From Psoroptes ovis (Eukaryota; Arthropoda; Arachnida; Sarcoptiformes; Psoroptidae), in assembly GCA_002943765.1 (NCBI GenBank), contig PQWQ01000044.1, positions 43,674-107,673 on the forward strand: DNA of 64,000 nucleotides. The letters are read 5' to 3'. Positions 45,667 to 57,532 of this stretch are shown piece after piece. The notes beneath the pieces are model-generated. The model was not told the origin of the DNA. It saw only the letters and a program-made list of their open reading frames with translations, and searched no databases. The position numbers and the translations under genes are program-made. How positions within the stretch are numbered: position 1 is the stretch's first letter; each line of letters starts with the position of its first letter.

Positions 45667-47435
45667 TCAACATTGAATCATTGATTTGGATGAAGAATAA
45701 GAATGAAATATGGAATCAATCCATAAATAAAATGAATATAAAGATAATTTAAAATATAAATAACGAATTTGTAAATATAATTTCAGATAATCAAAATAAG
45801 TACGACAGCTTTTCGTACATTTTTCATTATATGTTTGTATACAATAACGATTCATATTGAGCAACGATCTTCGTTCATCACAATCCAGTACAAAACTTAT
45901 ATTACGTATAAGATCATTGGTTTTCATAATCAACAATAATTGACGATCAACTTTGGCCAAAATTTGTGATATATTATGCATATATAATGATGCATTCTTT
46001 CGAAGTTCATTATTCTGATTGAATAAATTGACATGGAAAATTATTGATTAAATTTGAATTAGCTTTTCAATCGGGTGAGTAACGCTTACCTCTTTATCGA
46101 TTAATGCCGGATCTTTTGGACGATTTTCCAAGCCACGTGAAATGGCTGACCATGGTTTTGCTGATACCATACATGATAGTAATGGTGCATCTTTTTCATC
46201 GATGCCCATTTCAATTGCACGTTGTTGAATTTCTTGCAGGTTGCCCCTTAATATTGCAAGCCAAAATGCTGAATAATTTTGTCGAAATTCATCGGTTATT
46301 TGCTATTGAATTGATTTAATGGAAAATTAGTAATTGAAAAATTTGAAAATCAATAACCCTTACCGAATAAAGGCCATGATCAAGCAGATAAAGATCAAAA
46401 TCATTGTTTGATGTTTTTTTCACCAAAACATTACCGGGATGTGGATCACAATGTATTGTGCCGAATACATAAATCATTCGCCCATACATATTTTCAAAAC
46501 GATTAGCAATTTCTTGACAATTCATTTTATTTTTGATGAAAAATTCTTTATCAGTAATCGAATTTCCTTCAACAAATTCCATCGTAAGAATTCTCCGCGT
46601 TGTATGTTTCCAATAAATTTTCGGTATTTTTAACCATTTTAAATCACTAAGTAATGCTGAAATCTTCTCGGCATTTTTTGCTTCATTCACAAAATTCAAT
46701 TCCAATGGTAAATTATGTTTGGTTTCATCGACTAACCACATTAATGAAAAATCTGGAAACAATTTTCCGATAATATTAATCAATAATTCCATTGTTTTTA
46801 TATCAACAAGACTATGTTGGAAAACTTTTGGATGTTGTACTTTAACGGCAACCAATTCATTTTTGCCACGTAATTTGGCTCGATAAACTTGTGCTAATGA
46901 TGCTGATGCTATTGCATTTTCATCAAATTCACTGAATATATTTTCAATTTGATCATTCAACTCTTTTTCGATCAATTTCTTAATATCAGCAAATTTTGAT
47001 CTTGGCGCTTGATTGTGCAATACCTTTAAAGTTTTCACATATTCTTTTGGCACCAAATAATCTAATGCAGCAATATGTTGGCCAACTTTGATAAATACAC
47101 CACCATTTGCACAACATAATTTTAACAAACGTTCAGCTGATCTTTGATGACATTGTGACCATTTTTCCAGTGTTTCCATTGAATCATCACGTAATTTCGA
47201 CACGGAAAATTTATAATCACATGCAATTTGTCCACAAGTGAATGCAGCCAAACCAAATCTAACCAAACCAATATGTTTTGGATTCCTGTACAACAAAAAT
47301 TGAATTTATTCATAATTATCTTTCATACACTAAATCATATATGACTGTTTACCATTCATTTTGATGAAGAACATAACCAGTATAACCACTCAGACCGATT
47401 ACCGTTGAATATTTAAGGAATTTATTCATTTTCAT
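45667..47435 (-). CDS. ADCK1: AarF-domain (UbiB-like) kinase ADCK1
   Basis: Four exons on the minus strand: 47353-47435, 46364-47285, 46090-46302 and 45667-46014; 521 residues (human about 523-530). The start is the upstream of two nearby ATGs (MKMNKF). A hydrophobic, mitochondrial-type N-terminus precedes the UbiB kinase-like fold. The KxGQ motif is in GVFIKVGQHIAALDYLVPKE, the Ala-rich loop in SASLAQVYRAKL, the ATP-site Lys in VAVKVQHP, the catalytic loop in HCDPHPGNVLV, and DHG in YLLDHGLYS replaces DFG, as is usual in ADCK1. Family knowledge: it is an inner-membrane or intermembrane-space protein needed for mitochondrial cristae and lipid homeostasis. Confidence 0.95.
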
Positions 47436-47858
47436 TTATATCCAAGTTTTGTACCCAAAAAGAATTTCATCTCCAAGTGAATTTATTCATTAAGATATAA
47501 ATATTCAGATGGCAGAAACAAGTCAAAAATTGAATTTATGGGTCATAAAATTACGGGAAAAAGTATCTTAATTTGGTGGTGACAATACACGTCACAACAT
47601 TTCAAAAAGAGAAATTTTCTTAACCCGAAAACCGAGTAAATGCAGGTAATAAACAGTAATAATTGAAAACATATGATAATTCAAAAAAAATTGCCATCAA
47701 TCAGCTGTTTTGAAACGTAACTAACGCCATCTATTGTTGTTGATTTGATTTATTTATTTGAAAATTTATTTAATTCATTCTCAAGTTTAACATATGAATT
47801 GTGTGTGAAAATAAAAAAATGTGAAAAAAAATATTGTTAATTTTTAAATTGTGACAAG
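47436..47858. other. Spacer FAS1 gene to ADCK1
   Basis: 423 bp, AT-rich, between two minus-strand genes; it must hold the ADCK1 promoter. Nothing else recognised. Confidence 0.45.
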
Positions 47859-50750
47859 TCATCGTTTAGGCAATATGATATCATCACACCAATCTCGATC
47901 ATCAGGTTTCAAAATCCAATCAATAACATGTATGACACCGTTCGATGCCGATATATCAGCACGATATAATGGTGATACATTCACTTCGACCAATCTTCCT
48001 GTTGATTTTCGAAGCATAATTAAGATTGAAATTTCATTGATTGATTCAGTGAAAGAAACTTACTTGAACATCCATCAACACGTACACCGGTTTGTAGATA
48101 TTGATCATCCAGAATCGATGGTATAAATTGTCCATCTCTCAAATCTTGACTATAGTAAGCTCCTTGTGCAACATGATACATTAGAAATTCTAATCAAAAA
48201 AATAGAGAAAATAGAGTTTAGAATAATAATTTTCTTTGTGCATTATGGCTATGATAATTTTTGAAAACCTTTTAATGCAGTCATATTTCTACGTATTATT
48301 TCTAAATCATTATCAGGAACCTTTTGTAATGCATCATTGGACGGTACAAACACAGTGAATGGTCCATCATTTCGCAATAGATCGCTAAACCCGGTTCCTT
48401 CGACCAACGTCACAAACCCATCAAAACGTCCACATGATTTCAGTGTATCGATTATATCTTTATCTGAAGCTGGATATAATAATCCATTAATTACGTGTAT
48501 GATACCATTATTGGGGGTGTTTTGATTTGCACGCATCACACGTTGTCCATTAATGGTGAAAGTTTTATTGAATGGTTCATTTATGATTAATTTCGATTTG
48601 CCTCGTGTTTTAATCACCATGTTGTTCGCTAACGATTCGATAGTATGTAAACCATCGATCATATAGCCGCTTACCATGAAAGATTCCAAATTTTTTTGCC
48701 ATTTTCTCAGCAGATTCGGTGGTAAACGTTCAACAGCTTCATTTGAAGGTAATATTATTGTATAACCTTTGGATGACGATGATGTCAAATCCATAAAATT
48801 TTGAAATTCTTTCACTAATGAATCGGATATTTTATCAAATATCGCATTGGCATTTAATTGCTGTGCAATATCCTTGATTGTTGTCGATGTATTCGAAATC
48901 GATCGGGATGTTTCTGTTGAACAAATATCTTTGTGTCGCCAAAATTGATTACAATTGCTCATAATGCAAGCATTGGTTGACATATCGATTAATTTTGTAT
49001 TTTTTTCCAATAATAATTGCATTTGTGACAACAATTCATTATCAATCATTTCTTGATGTCTTACTTTTTCCTCCAAAGTATTGCTATTCGATAATAAATC
49101 ATTCGATTCATCATGTAATGTAAATGTATTTGATTCTTTAAGATTTCGGCTATTCATCCAAAATGTTGATGAAGGTGTTTGATTAGATGTTTGTGTCGCT
49201 GTGCGTGCTGTTTGACGATTATCATCCTTGACATTATTCGATTCCACATCTCTACGATCATCGTCTACATCGAAATTCAATCGCTCGAATCCATTATTAT
49301 CATCATAATCTTCATTAATAGTGTGGTCATAGTTATCATTATTTTTAAGTGTAATGATTTCTCTGTTAGCTTTTTTGGGCGTATTTCCTATTTTATTTGT
49401 TGATGTATAATCGAAATCATCAACCATTTTTGGTTGTTGACTAAATTGTGATGGGATTCGTGAAGCACTTGGCCGCATTGAACGATTAATAAATTTATAT
49501 CGATCATTGTGATTATTCAGATTGATGAATGATGTATGATCATTGACATTCCTCTTTGACGCAGATGCTGGTGCCGCTGTGGACAATGTCAAATTTTCTT
49601 GTTGAGCTAATTTGGCTTGAATTGGTGATAATAGTACACCATCAGTATTCAATATTTCATTTGCTTTTCTTGCTACAATTTTGAATGGTTTCCGCGTCGT
49701 CGAATCATTTGTCATTTGATAACGAAATTTAGCCTTTTTGACAATTATTTTTTTAGGTTCTCCATGAGGTTGTTGGTCTGATGAAAAAGTGAAATTAGTG
49801 AAACCACCGGAATCAGTGTAATGATCATCATTCATTTCTTGGCCATTATCGTCATCATCTAAGGTTTCGATATCATCAATCGAATGCTGTTCAACATGTT
49901 GTTGTCTTTGCTGTCGTTGATTCAACGGTTCATCGCTATGTGCCACAACTTTAAGGCCAATATTTTGTGCGATAGGCTTAGTGAGAACATCATTTATGTC
50001 CAAGTAAAGTGTCAAACCTTGTTCAGGTAAATTAAAGCCCAGTGTAGCACCATTTCTATGCGCTTTGATCATCGGTATTGGCATTACATCTGAATTAATT
50101 ATTTTATTTGCTGCTGCTGATGATGAAGATGAAGATTTTCGCCTGTACAGTGAATAAGATTTATTATCAATTGTTGTTTCCTTACGAATCGATTCGGATG
50201 GCGCTAAAAATGCATTTCTATAACTATCTGGATTAATCATGTATGCATTTTGTGGTGTTTGATAATAATTATTTCTTGCAACGGATTCTGATGTCAAATA
50301 TTGTGCTGTCATTGAATCATTGACATTATGCTTTTCAACCAATGGAACAATTTTCATATTGTTCAAAGATGCATTCGTATTATAAATTGAGGCTATTGTT
50401 TTTGATGGATTAATGGCCATATATGATGATGATGATGATGTTTTTGGCTGATGTATTTGATTCATTATTGAATTCGGTTTAGATGATGATATTATTGTCG
50501 TTGTTACATCAATGGTTGGCATTGTTGTTGCTGGTGCTGCTGAAATGACCGGCATCCAGCCACTTTTTGGATGAACATTTGAATATTTTGTTTGATTTAT
50601 AAGGTTATTGGTTGTATCAATTACCGTCTGTACAACAGGTTCATAACGGCTGGCGCTAACATTGATCAATTGATGGATCGATAATAATGATGACAGCAAT
50701 ATTGATTTGATTATCATATCCATTGATATTTTATGTTTGATTAATTTCAT
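47859..50750 (-). CDS. Secreted fasciclin (FAS1)-domain protein
   Basis: Three exons on the minus strand: 48269-50750, 48064-48189 and 47859-47998; 915 residues. The chosen ATG (50750) gives a hydrophobic signal stretch IIKSILLSSLLSIHQLI. Residues about 40-610 are low-complexity, Ser/Asn/Thr-rich and probably extracellular and disordered. Two FAS1 domains close the protein: about 620-755 (YTIILPSNEAVERLPPNLL ... NNGIIHVINGLLYPAS) and about 760-900 (FTVFVPSNDALQKVPDNDL, ALKEFLMYHVAQGAYYSQ, NGVIHVIDWILKP). The H2-box YH motif is present in domain 2. Family knowledge: FAS1 proteins such as midline fasciclin and periostin mediate adhesion in the matrix. No C-terminal hydrophobic GPI signal is seen. 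One frame of over 2.4 kb is unusually intron-free for the window. Confidence 0.9.
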
Positions 50751-52313
50751 TTTTTGATAGATTTTCAATTTGTTTATTACACTAATCACCTACAAAATCT
50801 CATCTGATTATCTTAGTTAGGAAGAAAACAACAACAAAAATATTGTCCAACACATTGTCCATTCGAAAGCGTCTTCAAATCAAAACGGAAAACGAAAAAT
50901 AATTTCAATAAAATTTTACAAATCAAGACATTTTTATACAACAATAGCCCTTTCTCTCCTTTTGAAAACCATTTCTTAGGAAACCATTTTGGGTCATTAT
51001 TGTGTGTGTCTTCTTCATTTAAAGAAATTTCTCACTTTTTGTTAATTTAATTTTCAATATTATTATTTGACAGGACATACATAAATAAATAAATTTCCTA
51101 TTGTGTACCACCAAAAAAGATTTTCATCTTGTCATTCTGGGCCAAAATGAAATGAAAATAACAATTTTGTGTACTTACAACAAACAGACAAATGATGACA
51201 CATGTGTCTGTGTGTATTTGATATGATATTTCAAACTGATTCATGTCATTTTTAAACCCTTGTAAACCTTGTTGCTTTGTGTTTATTTGCTATGTATGTG
51301 TGTGAATATTTTTTTGGAAAATTTTAATGATAATAAATTATCATTACAATCATTTAAAATGGCAGAGAATTTGTTGTTTTACAAACAATCAAACAAAGAT
51401 GATGATGCTTCATTTGTTATTATATGAAATTTTCAATTTAAACTTTATAATTCAAGTTTTAATTCGGAGTTTTAAAATTGAATTTCGTAGTTTTCAAGTT
51501 GATATTCGTAGTTTTGAATGCAATTTTGAACTATTGAAATTACGAAATTCATTCTTAAAACTACGAAAATCAATTTTAAAACTCTGAATCAAAACTTGAA
51601 ACCGAAACTTGAAACTTAATTATTTTAATTTTTTTATTCAAAATAATAATGATACAACAATTTACTATGATTAAATGTGATAGATATATATGTGAATATA
51701 TTTGTTACTGGTCACAAACAATTGTTGATGCTTGACCAGTCATTTTTGAATGTGAAAGATGGCTGAATGAAGTATGTTTATTTTTTGTTTTTGAAATGAT
51801 GATAAACTTGTATAATTGGCCCAACTGTGTAAAAGATGGGGCCGAACAAAAAACGAATTTAAGAAATGAATTTATCTTTTGTCTTTTGTTGATAAATGAC
51901 AAAATATATAAGGTAGCATTATAATGGTTAAATGGTAATGATCATTATCATCATTTTCATTTATTATAATTGAATTAATTATATTTTCAAATTATTATTA
52001 TTATTATCATTATAATTAAACCAAATTCAAATTATATATCTTTGTGTTGAAATGGAATTTTTTTATTATTTTATTTTTTTTGTGCCAAAATGGTGAGAGA
52101 TTTTCACCCCTTTTTTTCAGACTTTTAATTCAAATTTTTTCTTTGACCCAATGACCAAATTATTGTTGGTTTATCTTATGTTTGTACTTGTTTATTATTT
52201 GTGTGCCCGAATTATCCGATTTCTTACAATAAATCAGTTGTCAACTATCAAAAATGATCAAATCTTTCATAATCAATAATTTATTGATATTTTGGATTGT
52301 TAATACTGTTGAA
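50751..52313. other. 1.5-kb spacer with one foldback
   Basis: No gene is recognised, and specifically no nuclear-receptor ligand-binding domain frame. It contains family 2 foldback copy 3 (51451-51603) and short AT-rich repeats. Confidence 0.55.
51451..51603. mobile_element. Foldback MITE family 2, copy 3
   Basis: Starts TTCAAGTTTTAATTCGGAGT and ends ACTCTGAATCAAAACTTGAA, with inner TTTCGTAGTTTT and AAAACTACGAAA blocks in inverted order. The outer GGGTTT end seen in copies 1 and 2 is not obvious. Confidence 0.75.
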
Positions 52314-54703
52314 CTAATTATTGCCATTTGTGCCATTATCGATGTTCAATAATTGTCTTTGGCGACGCGGAAAATGTGTAAAATAATTTTGTTGAAAATA
52401 ATTAAACAACGTTTTGTAATAATAATAATAATAGAAACGCTGCTGCTGCTGCTGGTGAATCAACGATAAATAACTTGAATGATTATGATGATTTTGATGA
52501 TGGAAATGATTATGATGGTAACTATTATCATCATGATAAAATGATTGATAATGTTGCTGCTGGTGATTACAGTGTGACGCTTCCGTCATAATATTTGTGG
52601 TTGATGCGGATATATTATTTAATGGTGGCAAAGATGTTGTGGCTATTGATGGCATCGATGATGCTGTTGCTGCTGCTGCTATTGTTGTTTCATTCATCAT
52701 CATTGTTGTCGTCGTTTTTTGTGGTTGTTGTTGCTTTAGCTTCGGCGGTTGTGCTGAGAAAATCAAACGGTCAAAATTGACACCTTTTAAATGGTTATTG
52801 TCGTTATTATGATTGATAGCAATTCTATAGTCCTTGTTATTGAATGAATTATTATCATTATTATTAATATCCTTAATATTTTCCATAATACAGTCAATAT
52901 AATAGCCAATATTATTATTGCTGTTATTTTGATTAATATTGGTTGATGATGATAAATAATGCAAGAATACGCCATTTTTCATTGGTTGTTTAACATGATT
53001 TTGTTGTTGCATTAATATTTTATCCGAGGCTAATTGTTGATAATTATTATTAGTTTTGTTGATTGATGTCAAAGTCAAATTATTATTATTATTATTCTGG
53101 TCAATATTTTTGACTAAATCATTTATTTTGGTCACCAATGATGACCTTTTTACTGGTAAATTGGATTCATTTGTCAAGCATGAATCTGGTAATGATAAGA
53201 CATTACATTTTATGGCTGATGCTGATGATGATGACTGATGCCATATCTTATCTCCAATCGTTGATGATTTCATTTGTTTCATGGCTGATAATGTTGATGT
53301 TTTCAAATTTTTACCTGTAGTATTCAAATCATTAACATAAATGGAATCATTCTTGTCCATTGATGATACAGATGATGATGATGATATCATTATTTCTTTA
53401 TGTTGATTTACATTACAATTAATGCTATCATTGCTATCCTTACTATTTTGTCTTTGTACTTTCTTTGAACAATTAACCTGTGTTGATCTTTTGAACATCT
53501 TGGTGATTCTTTTAAATTTGGTTTGTTGTTTTTGTTGATTATTATCGCAATTATTATTATCATTATTATTATTTGTTGTTTGTCGTAGAAATTGTTGTTG
53601 TTTCCTTTTACGTGGTCCACGTTCTTCTTGTACAGCTTTTTGTTGTTCAGATCAGATCAGTTTTCGTTTGATAATAATAATAATAATTTGATTGTGATTG
53701 TGATTAGATTAAAATTAAAATTAATTTTAATTTTGAAAATTAAATATTTTAAAATTTTAAAATTTGAAATAATGGTCATTTTATTTTATTAAAATAATAA
53801 TTTTGCTTGATCTCATAATAAAACGAAACGGAAAGAACATATTATATCATTATTGTTATCTATTTCTGTTTCCTTTTATTCTCTCCTCAAAACAACATAA
53901 TTACAATGATGATATTGATAATTGTTATTATTATTATTATCAAAAATAATTAAATGTTTGTTGTCGTACTTTTCCATCCATCTGTCTATCTGTCATTTGT
54001 GGTAGTTGTGTGATAGTTATTATAATAATAATATCATGTTGTCCAAAAGTTTTTGCCGATTTTTCAATTATTTTCTACGATAAAATCGACAAGAACTTTC
54101 CGGACAATCTAATAATTATTATGAATTGTTAGAACTTAGCATCATCATATAATGTTTTCACTTATTTTTAAATATGAAAATTAAAAAGAAAACTCTAATT
54201 ATAATTTAGATTATTGCTTATTATTATCATAAATTTTTTCTTATGTTTTTATTTTAAGAAATCTTCTTCCATCATTTAATTAAATGTCATTTATTTATTT
54301 TTTGCAATTCACCAAAACACATACCGAATGGATTCATATGAACCAAAAAACATTTATTCAATCGACAAGATGGACACCAGTTGCGTCTAGTTTTATCAAT
54401 CGGGCAGCAATTTGATGATGCTTTTGATTTGATATGACAAAAACGAGAAATAAATAAATTAATCTCAAAAATGTCAGAATAAATCAAATTGATACATACA
54501 AATGCAACGATATTGAACATTTTTCCTTATGCTTCGTTTGAAAAAACAACTGCAGCCATCACAACAGTAAACACCGTAATGTTTCCTATGGTAGAAAATG
54601 TTGATTAATTTGTAAAAAATAGAAATTCAAATCATTCAAATTACCCATATGATTTATCACCACAAACTTGACACAACACAGGTACTGGCAAGGTTCTTCC
54701 CAT
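52314..54703 (-). CDS. NR2E nuclear receptor (Hr83-like) without visible LBD
   Basis: Four exons on the minus strand: 54645-54703, 54500-54585, 54325-54420 and 52314-53635; 520 residues. It starts MGRTLPVPVLCQVCGDKSYG, and a TATA box lies 78 bp upstream. The two zinc fingers keep all eight Cys: CQVC, CCDGC, then CISSNCCPID and NWCPSCRLNKC. The P-box CDGCSCFFKR, the KHYGVYCC context and AVQEERGPRKRK after the DBD place it in NR2E, nearest my recollection of arthropod Hr83/NR2E5-6. From residue about 90 to the stop the protein is Asn/Ser/Gln/His-rich, with no helix-rich ligand-binding domain and no LBD signature. The frame is continuous through all splices. Intron 3 (689 bp) holds foldback copy 14. 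Confidence 0.87.
54033..54111. mobile_element. Foldback MITE family 1, copy 14 (intronic)
   Basis: Type B loop in reverse orientation (TTTTCTACGATAAAATC), arms GTTGTCCAAAAGTTTT and AAGAACTTTCCGGACAATCTA. It is inside intron 3 of the nuclear receptor gene. Confidence 0.83.
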
Positions 54704-54780
54704 TTGATTCGGGTAAATCGATGCTATGAAATGATTAATTTCAAATTTGAAAGACCTCGAAATGCGAATCAATTTCCCTG

Positions 54781-54788
54781 TTTATATA
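54781..54788 (-). promoter_or_regulatory. TATA box of the NR2E gene
   Basis: TATATAAA on the minus strand, 78 bp before the ATG. A start site about 30 bp downstream would leave a 5' UTR of roughly 50 nt without a splice. Confidence 0.6.
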
Positions 54789-54819
54789 CCCGATCCAAAT
54801 ACTGAAGAAATTGACATCA

Positions 54820-54890
54820 AAAAAAAAAAAAAAAAATTTCATCGACATGTTTGATTGTGTGTGTGTGTCGGTGTGTTTGTGTGTAATTCA
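54820..54890. repeat. Poly(A) run and GT-rich microsatellite
   Basis: An A-run near 54821-54836 is followed by imperfect (TG)n around 54853-54884, interrupted by single C and T bases. Confidence 0.8.
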
Positions 54891-55948
54891 TTACATTTTA
54901 ATTGATCAATATGAATAAACACAGATATCGAACAAAACAAGATATCGTTTATTTGATGTGATGTGATGACAGAATTTTCACATGGATTCCATATTCATTC
55001 AATATAAAAATATAATATTCAATTCATTGTTTGTTTACAAATTGAATCTGGTTTGATTTTGATTGATTTTACTTGTATTTTTATCATCAATTCCATTATT
55101 ATTATTCTGTAAATTGACCTGATGATAGCTTTTCTATTTTCTATTATTCATTCTCCTAATAACTATTAAATAATTGATTCTTTAGCATTTTAGAATAATG
55201 TTTAAATTCAATTCGAATGACATGGACACTTATTATTATTATAATATAATCTAATTCATACACAATTAAATATCGTTAAAAAAGTTGTCAATTGTCAAAA
55301 TTAATAATTGATTATTATTTCAACTAATTTTCAACTGATATTTGATATATGTATGTCTAATGCATCTAATATTTTACAAAATATTCACAATGAAAACACA
55401 TACAATGAATGCATTTCGATTGGTGCATTTTTTGATGTTCATTTCATTGCGATAACTGTGATCATTTGAACTGAAATCATTAAAAATTTACGAGAAAAAA
55501 TTGAAAAATATATTTTCTGGTAAAATAGAATTCCATCTTATTACTTGTGTTTTGGCCCTTATTTCCCAAAAAATGTCATACTTTAGTGTATAAGTTCAAC
55601 CAGATTTATTTCAGAATGGTTCATTTTTCAATTAGAATCAATCAAACCAATCGATGATTGATTGATCGATTGATTGGTTTTTTGTGTTTGTTTGCAAGGA
55701 ACAAAAATTTAATTCAATTTGAATGCACGTGATTTTCACCGATTTTTTTCAATGATTGGGTCCCTTTTTAACTTGATTTAAATAAATATTTCCAAAACTT
55801 CAATTCATAAGTGTTTTGAAAATTGAGGTTCATTTCATTTCATTTTTTTTGTGAACGAAAAAATAAGCAAATTGTCAAAATTATTGATAAAATTTGTTTA
55901 TTTGTCGATTGAAATATTGTTGTTTTCACAAATCAATTATGTGATATA

Positions 55949-56030
55949 TATCTGGGTTGTTCGAAAAGTTTTTGCCGATTTTCAAATGTTTTTCAATCAG
56001 TAAATCGGCAAAAACTTTCAGGACAATCTA
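55949..56030. mobile_element. Foldback MITE family 1, copy 15
   Basis: Type A loop nearly identical to copies 2, 3 and 11; arms GGGTTGTTCGAAAAGTTTTT and AAAACTTTCAGGACAATCTA. Confidence 0.86.
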
Positions 56031-57532
56031 ATATAAAATGTATATCATCATACGGATAAGATATTGAAATATATTTCAACCAATTTCCGAAAAAATTAAA
56101 ATTATAACAAAATTTTATCTGAATAATTTAATAAATAAAATATTGGAAAATCTTTTTTGCGCTAACTATGATGTGAGAGTTGACTAACTTGACTAACTAA
56201 TACACATTTGCACATACAATCAAATGAGAACAAATAAAAATTCATAACAAAATCAAATCATTGTCTTAAGAAAAACATATCAAACTTAAGAAATTTTTTT
56301 GATAAACAAATATTCATTCAGTCATATAATAATTAATATGATCGCTATTGATTGCTGAATACTTTTGCAACATTTGCAAATCGGCCAGCAAAAATGTAAA
56401 ATTTTTCCAATTTAAATTAATGAAATTGTGTAAATTTTTTTTTTTCAATGGAAAACTAATTTGATAATTATAAATTGATCATTATTAATTATGTCAAAGC
56501 ATTTAAATGACATTGTTAATGACAATGACAATAAAATATTTGATTTCAAACTGAATTTTATCAATTTTATGATCATTTATCCAAGTGAGATGTTCAATAA
56601 TTAATAAATGCATTGATATTCCAAGCAAAAGTTATTTATTATTGTCTTCTGTTTTGTAAATTAATTATTATTGTTCTTAATTGCCCTTCTATTATTTGCA
56701 CGCCATCATCATCTATAGACTTTGAACTGATATAATTTTTTAATTACTGCCATCATCGTTTTAATTGTTAATTTTTAATTACAATCTAAAATTTAATTTC
56801 AGAATTTTTAATACACTTTTATATGGTATCAATTCTAATCATTTATAAATTGTGAAATCATTGTAAAGCAATAATAATAATAATACCAGAAATGATAAAA
56901 ATTGCATATAAAAATCAAAATTTAAAAATTTAATTCCAATTACTTGTTGTTGCTTTGTAATTGACCATTTTTATAAAAATTAATTGTGAAATATTATGAA
57001 GCATAGCCTCAGTGAACAGTGATAATTCTTTCCGAAATGATCAAATGTCATGTCATTCATTCATTCATATAAATAAATATAAATATCAATTCACCATTCA
57101 TCAAAAATATTCAAAGCTAAATGTAATTTAATCATCATTGATCAATCAAAATCGAACTTGAAATCATCATCATCATTTTATAAAATTTCGGCCCTTTGTT
57201 CAAAGACATTTTTCTCTGGTTCTTAGTTGGTTTTTCTTTCTTTAAGATGCTTTAGGATGATTCAAGTTTTTGTTTTGATGCTTCAAACAACATTTAAGAC
57301 ATAGTCAAGTGTAAATGAACGTTAATCGAAATTTTCATATTAAACAATCATATCACAGCCCATCATTTTCTTTAAGAAACAACATTTATCATTTGCATTT
57401 TACCATTTCTACATTTTCAATGTTTATACTCATTTAAATTTTAAATTTTTCAGTTTAAATCAAAATCAACAATAGTCTTATTCCATTTTGTTCAATTGTT
57501 TTTTATTCGACGAATAATTTTTACCAAACAAA

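Larger units (their letters stand above)
54704..57532. other. 2.8-kb divergent spacer NR2E/ABCC4
   Basis: No gene recognised. It holds a TATA box for the minus-strand receptor gene (54781-54788), a poly(A) run and GT-rich microsatellite at about 54820-54890, and family 1 foldback copy 15 (55949-56030). Confidence 0.55.

Noticed and set aside
51327..51587. 86-residue plus-strand frame with repeated RSFK/RSFE motifs
   Set aside because: It is a translation of family 2 foldback copy 3; a similar frame at 13425-13634 on the minus strand comes from copy 2.
52595..52812. Hydrophobic plus-strand frames that look like membrane proteins
   Set aside because: They are antisense to the Asn/Thr/Ala-rich tail of the nuclear receptor; the hydrophobicity is a codon artefact.
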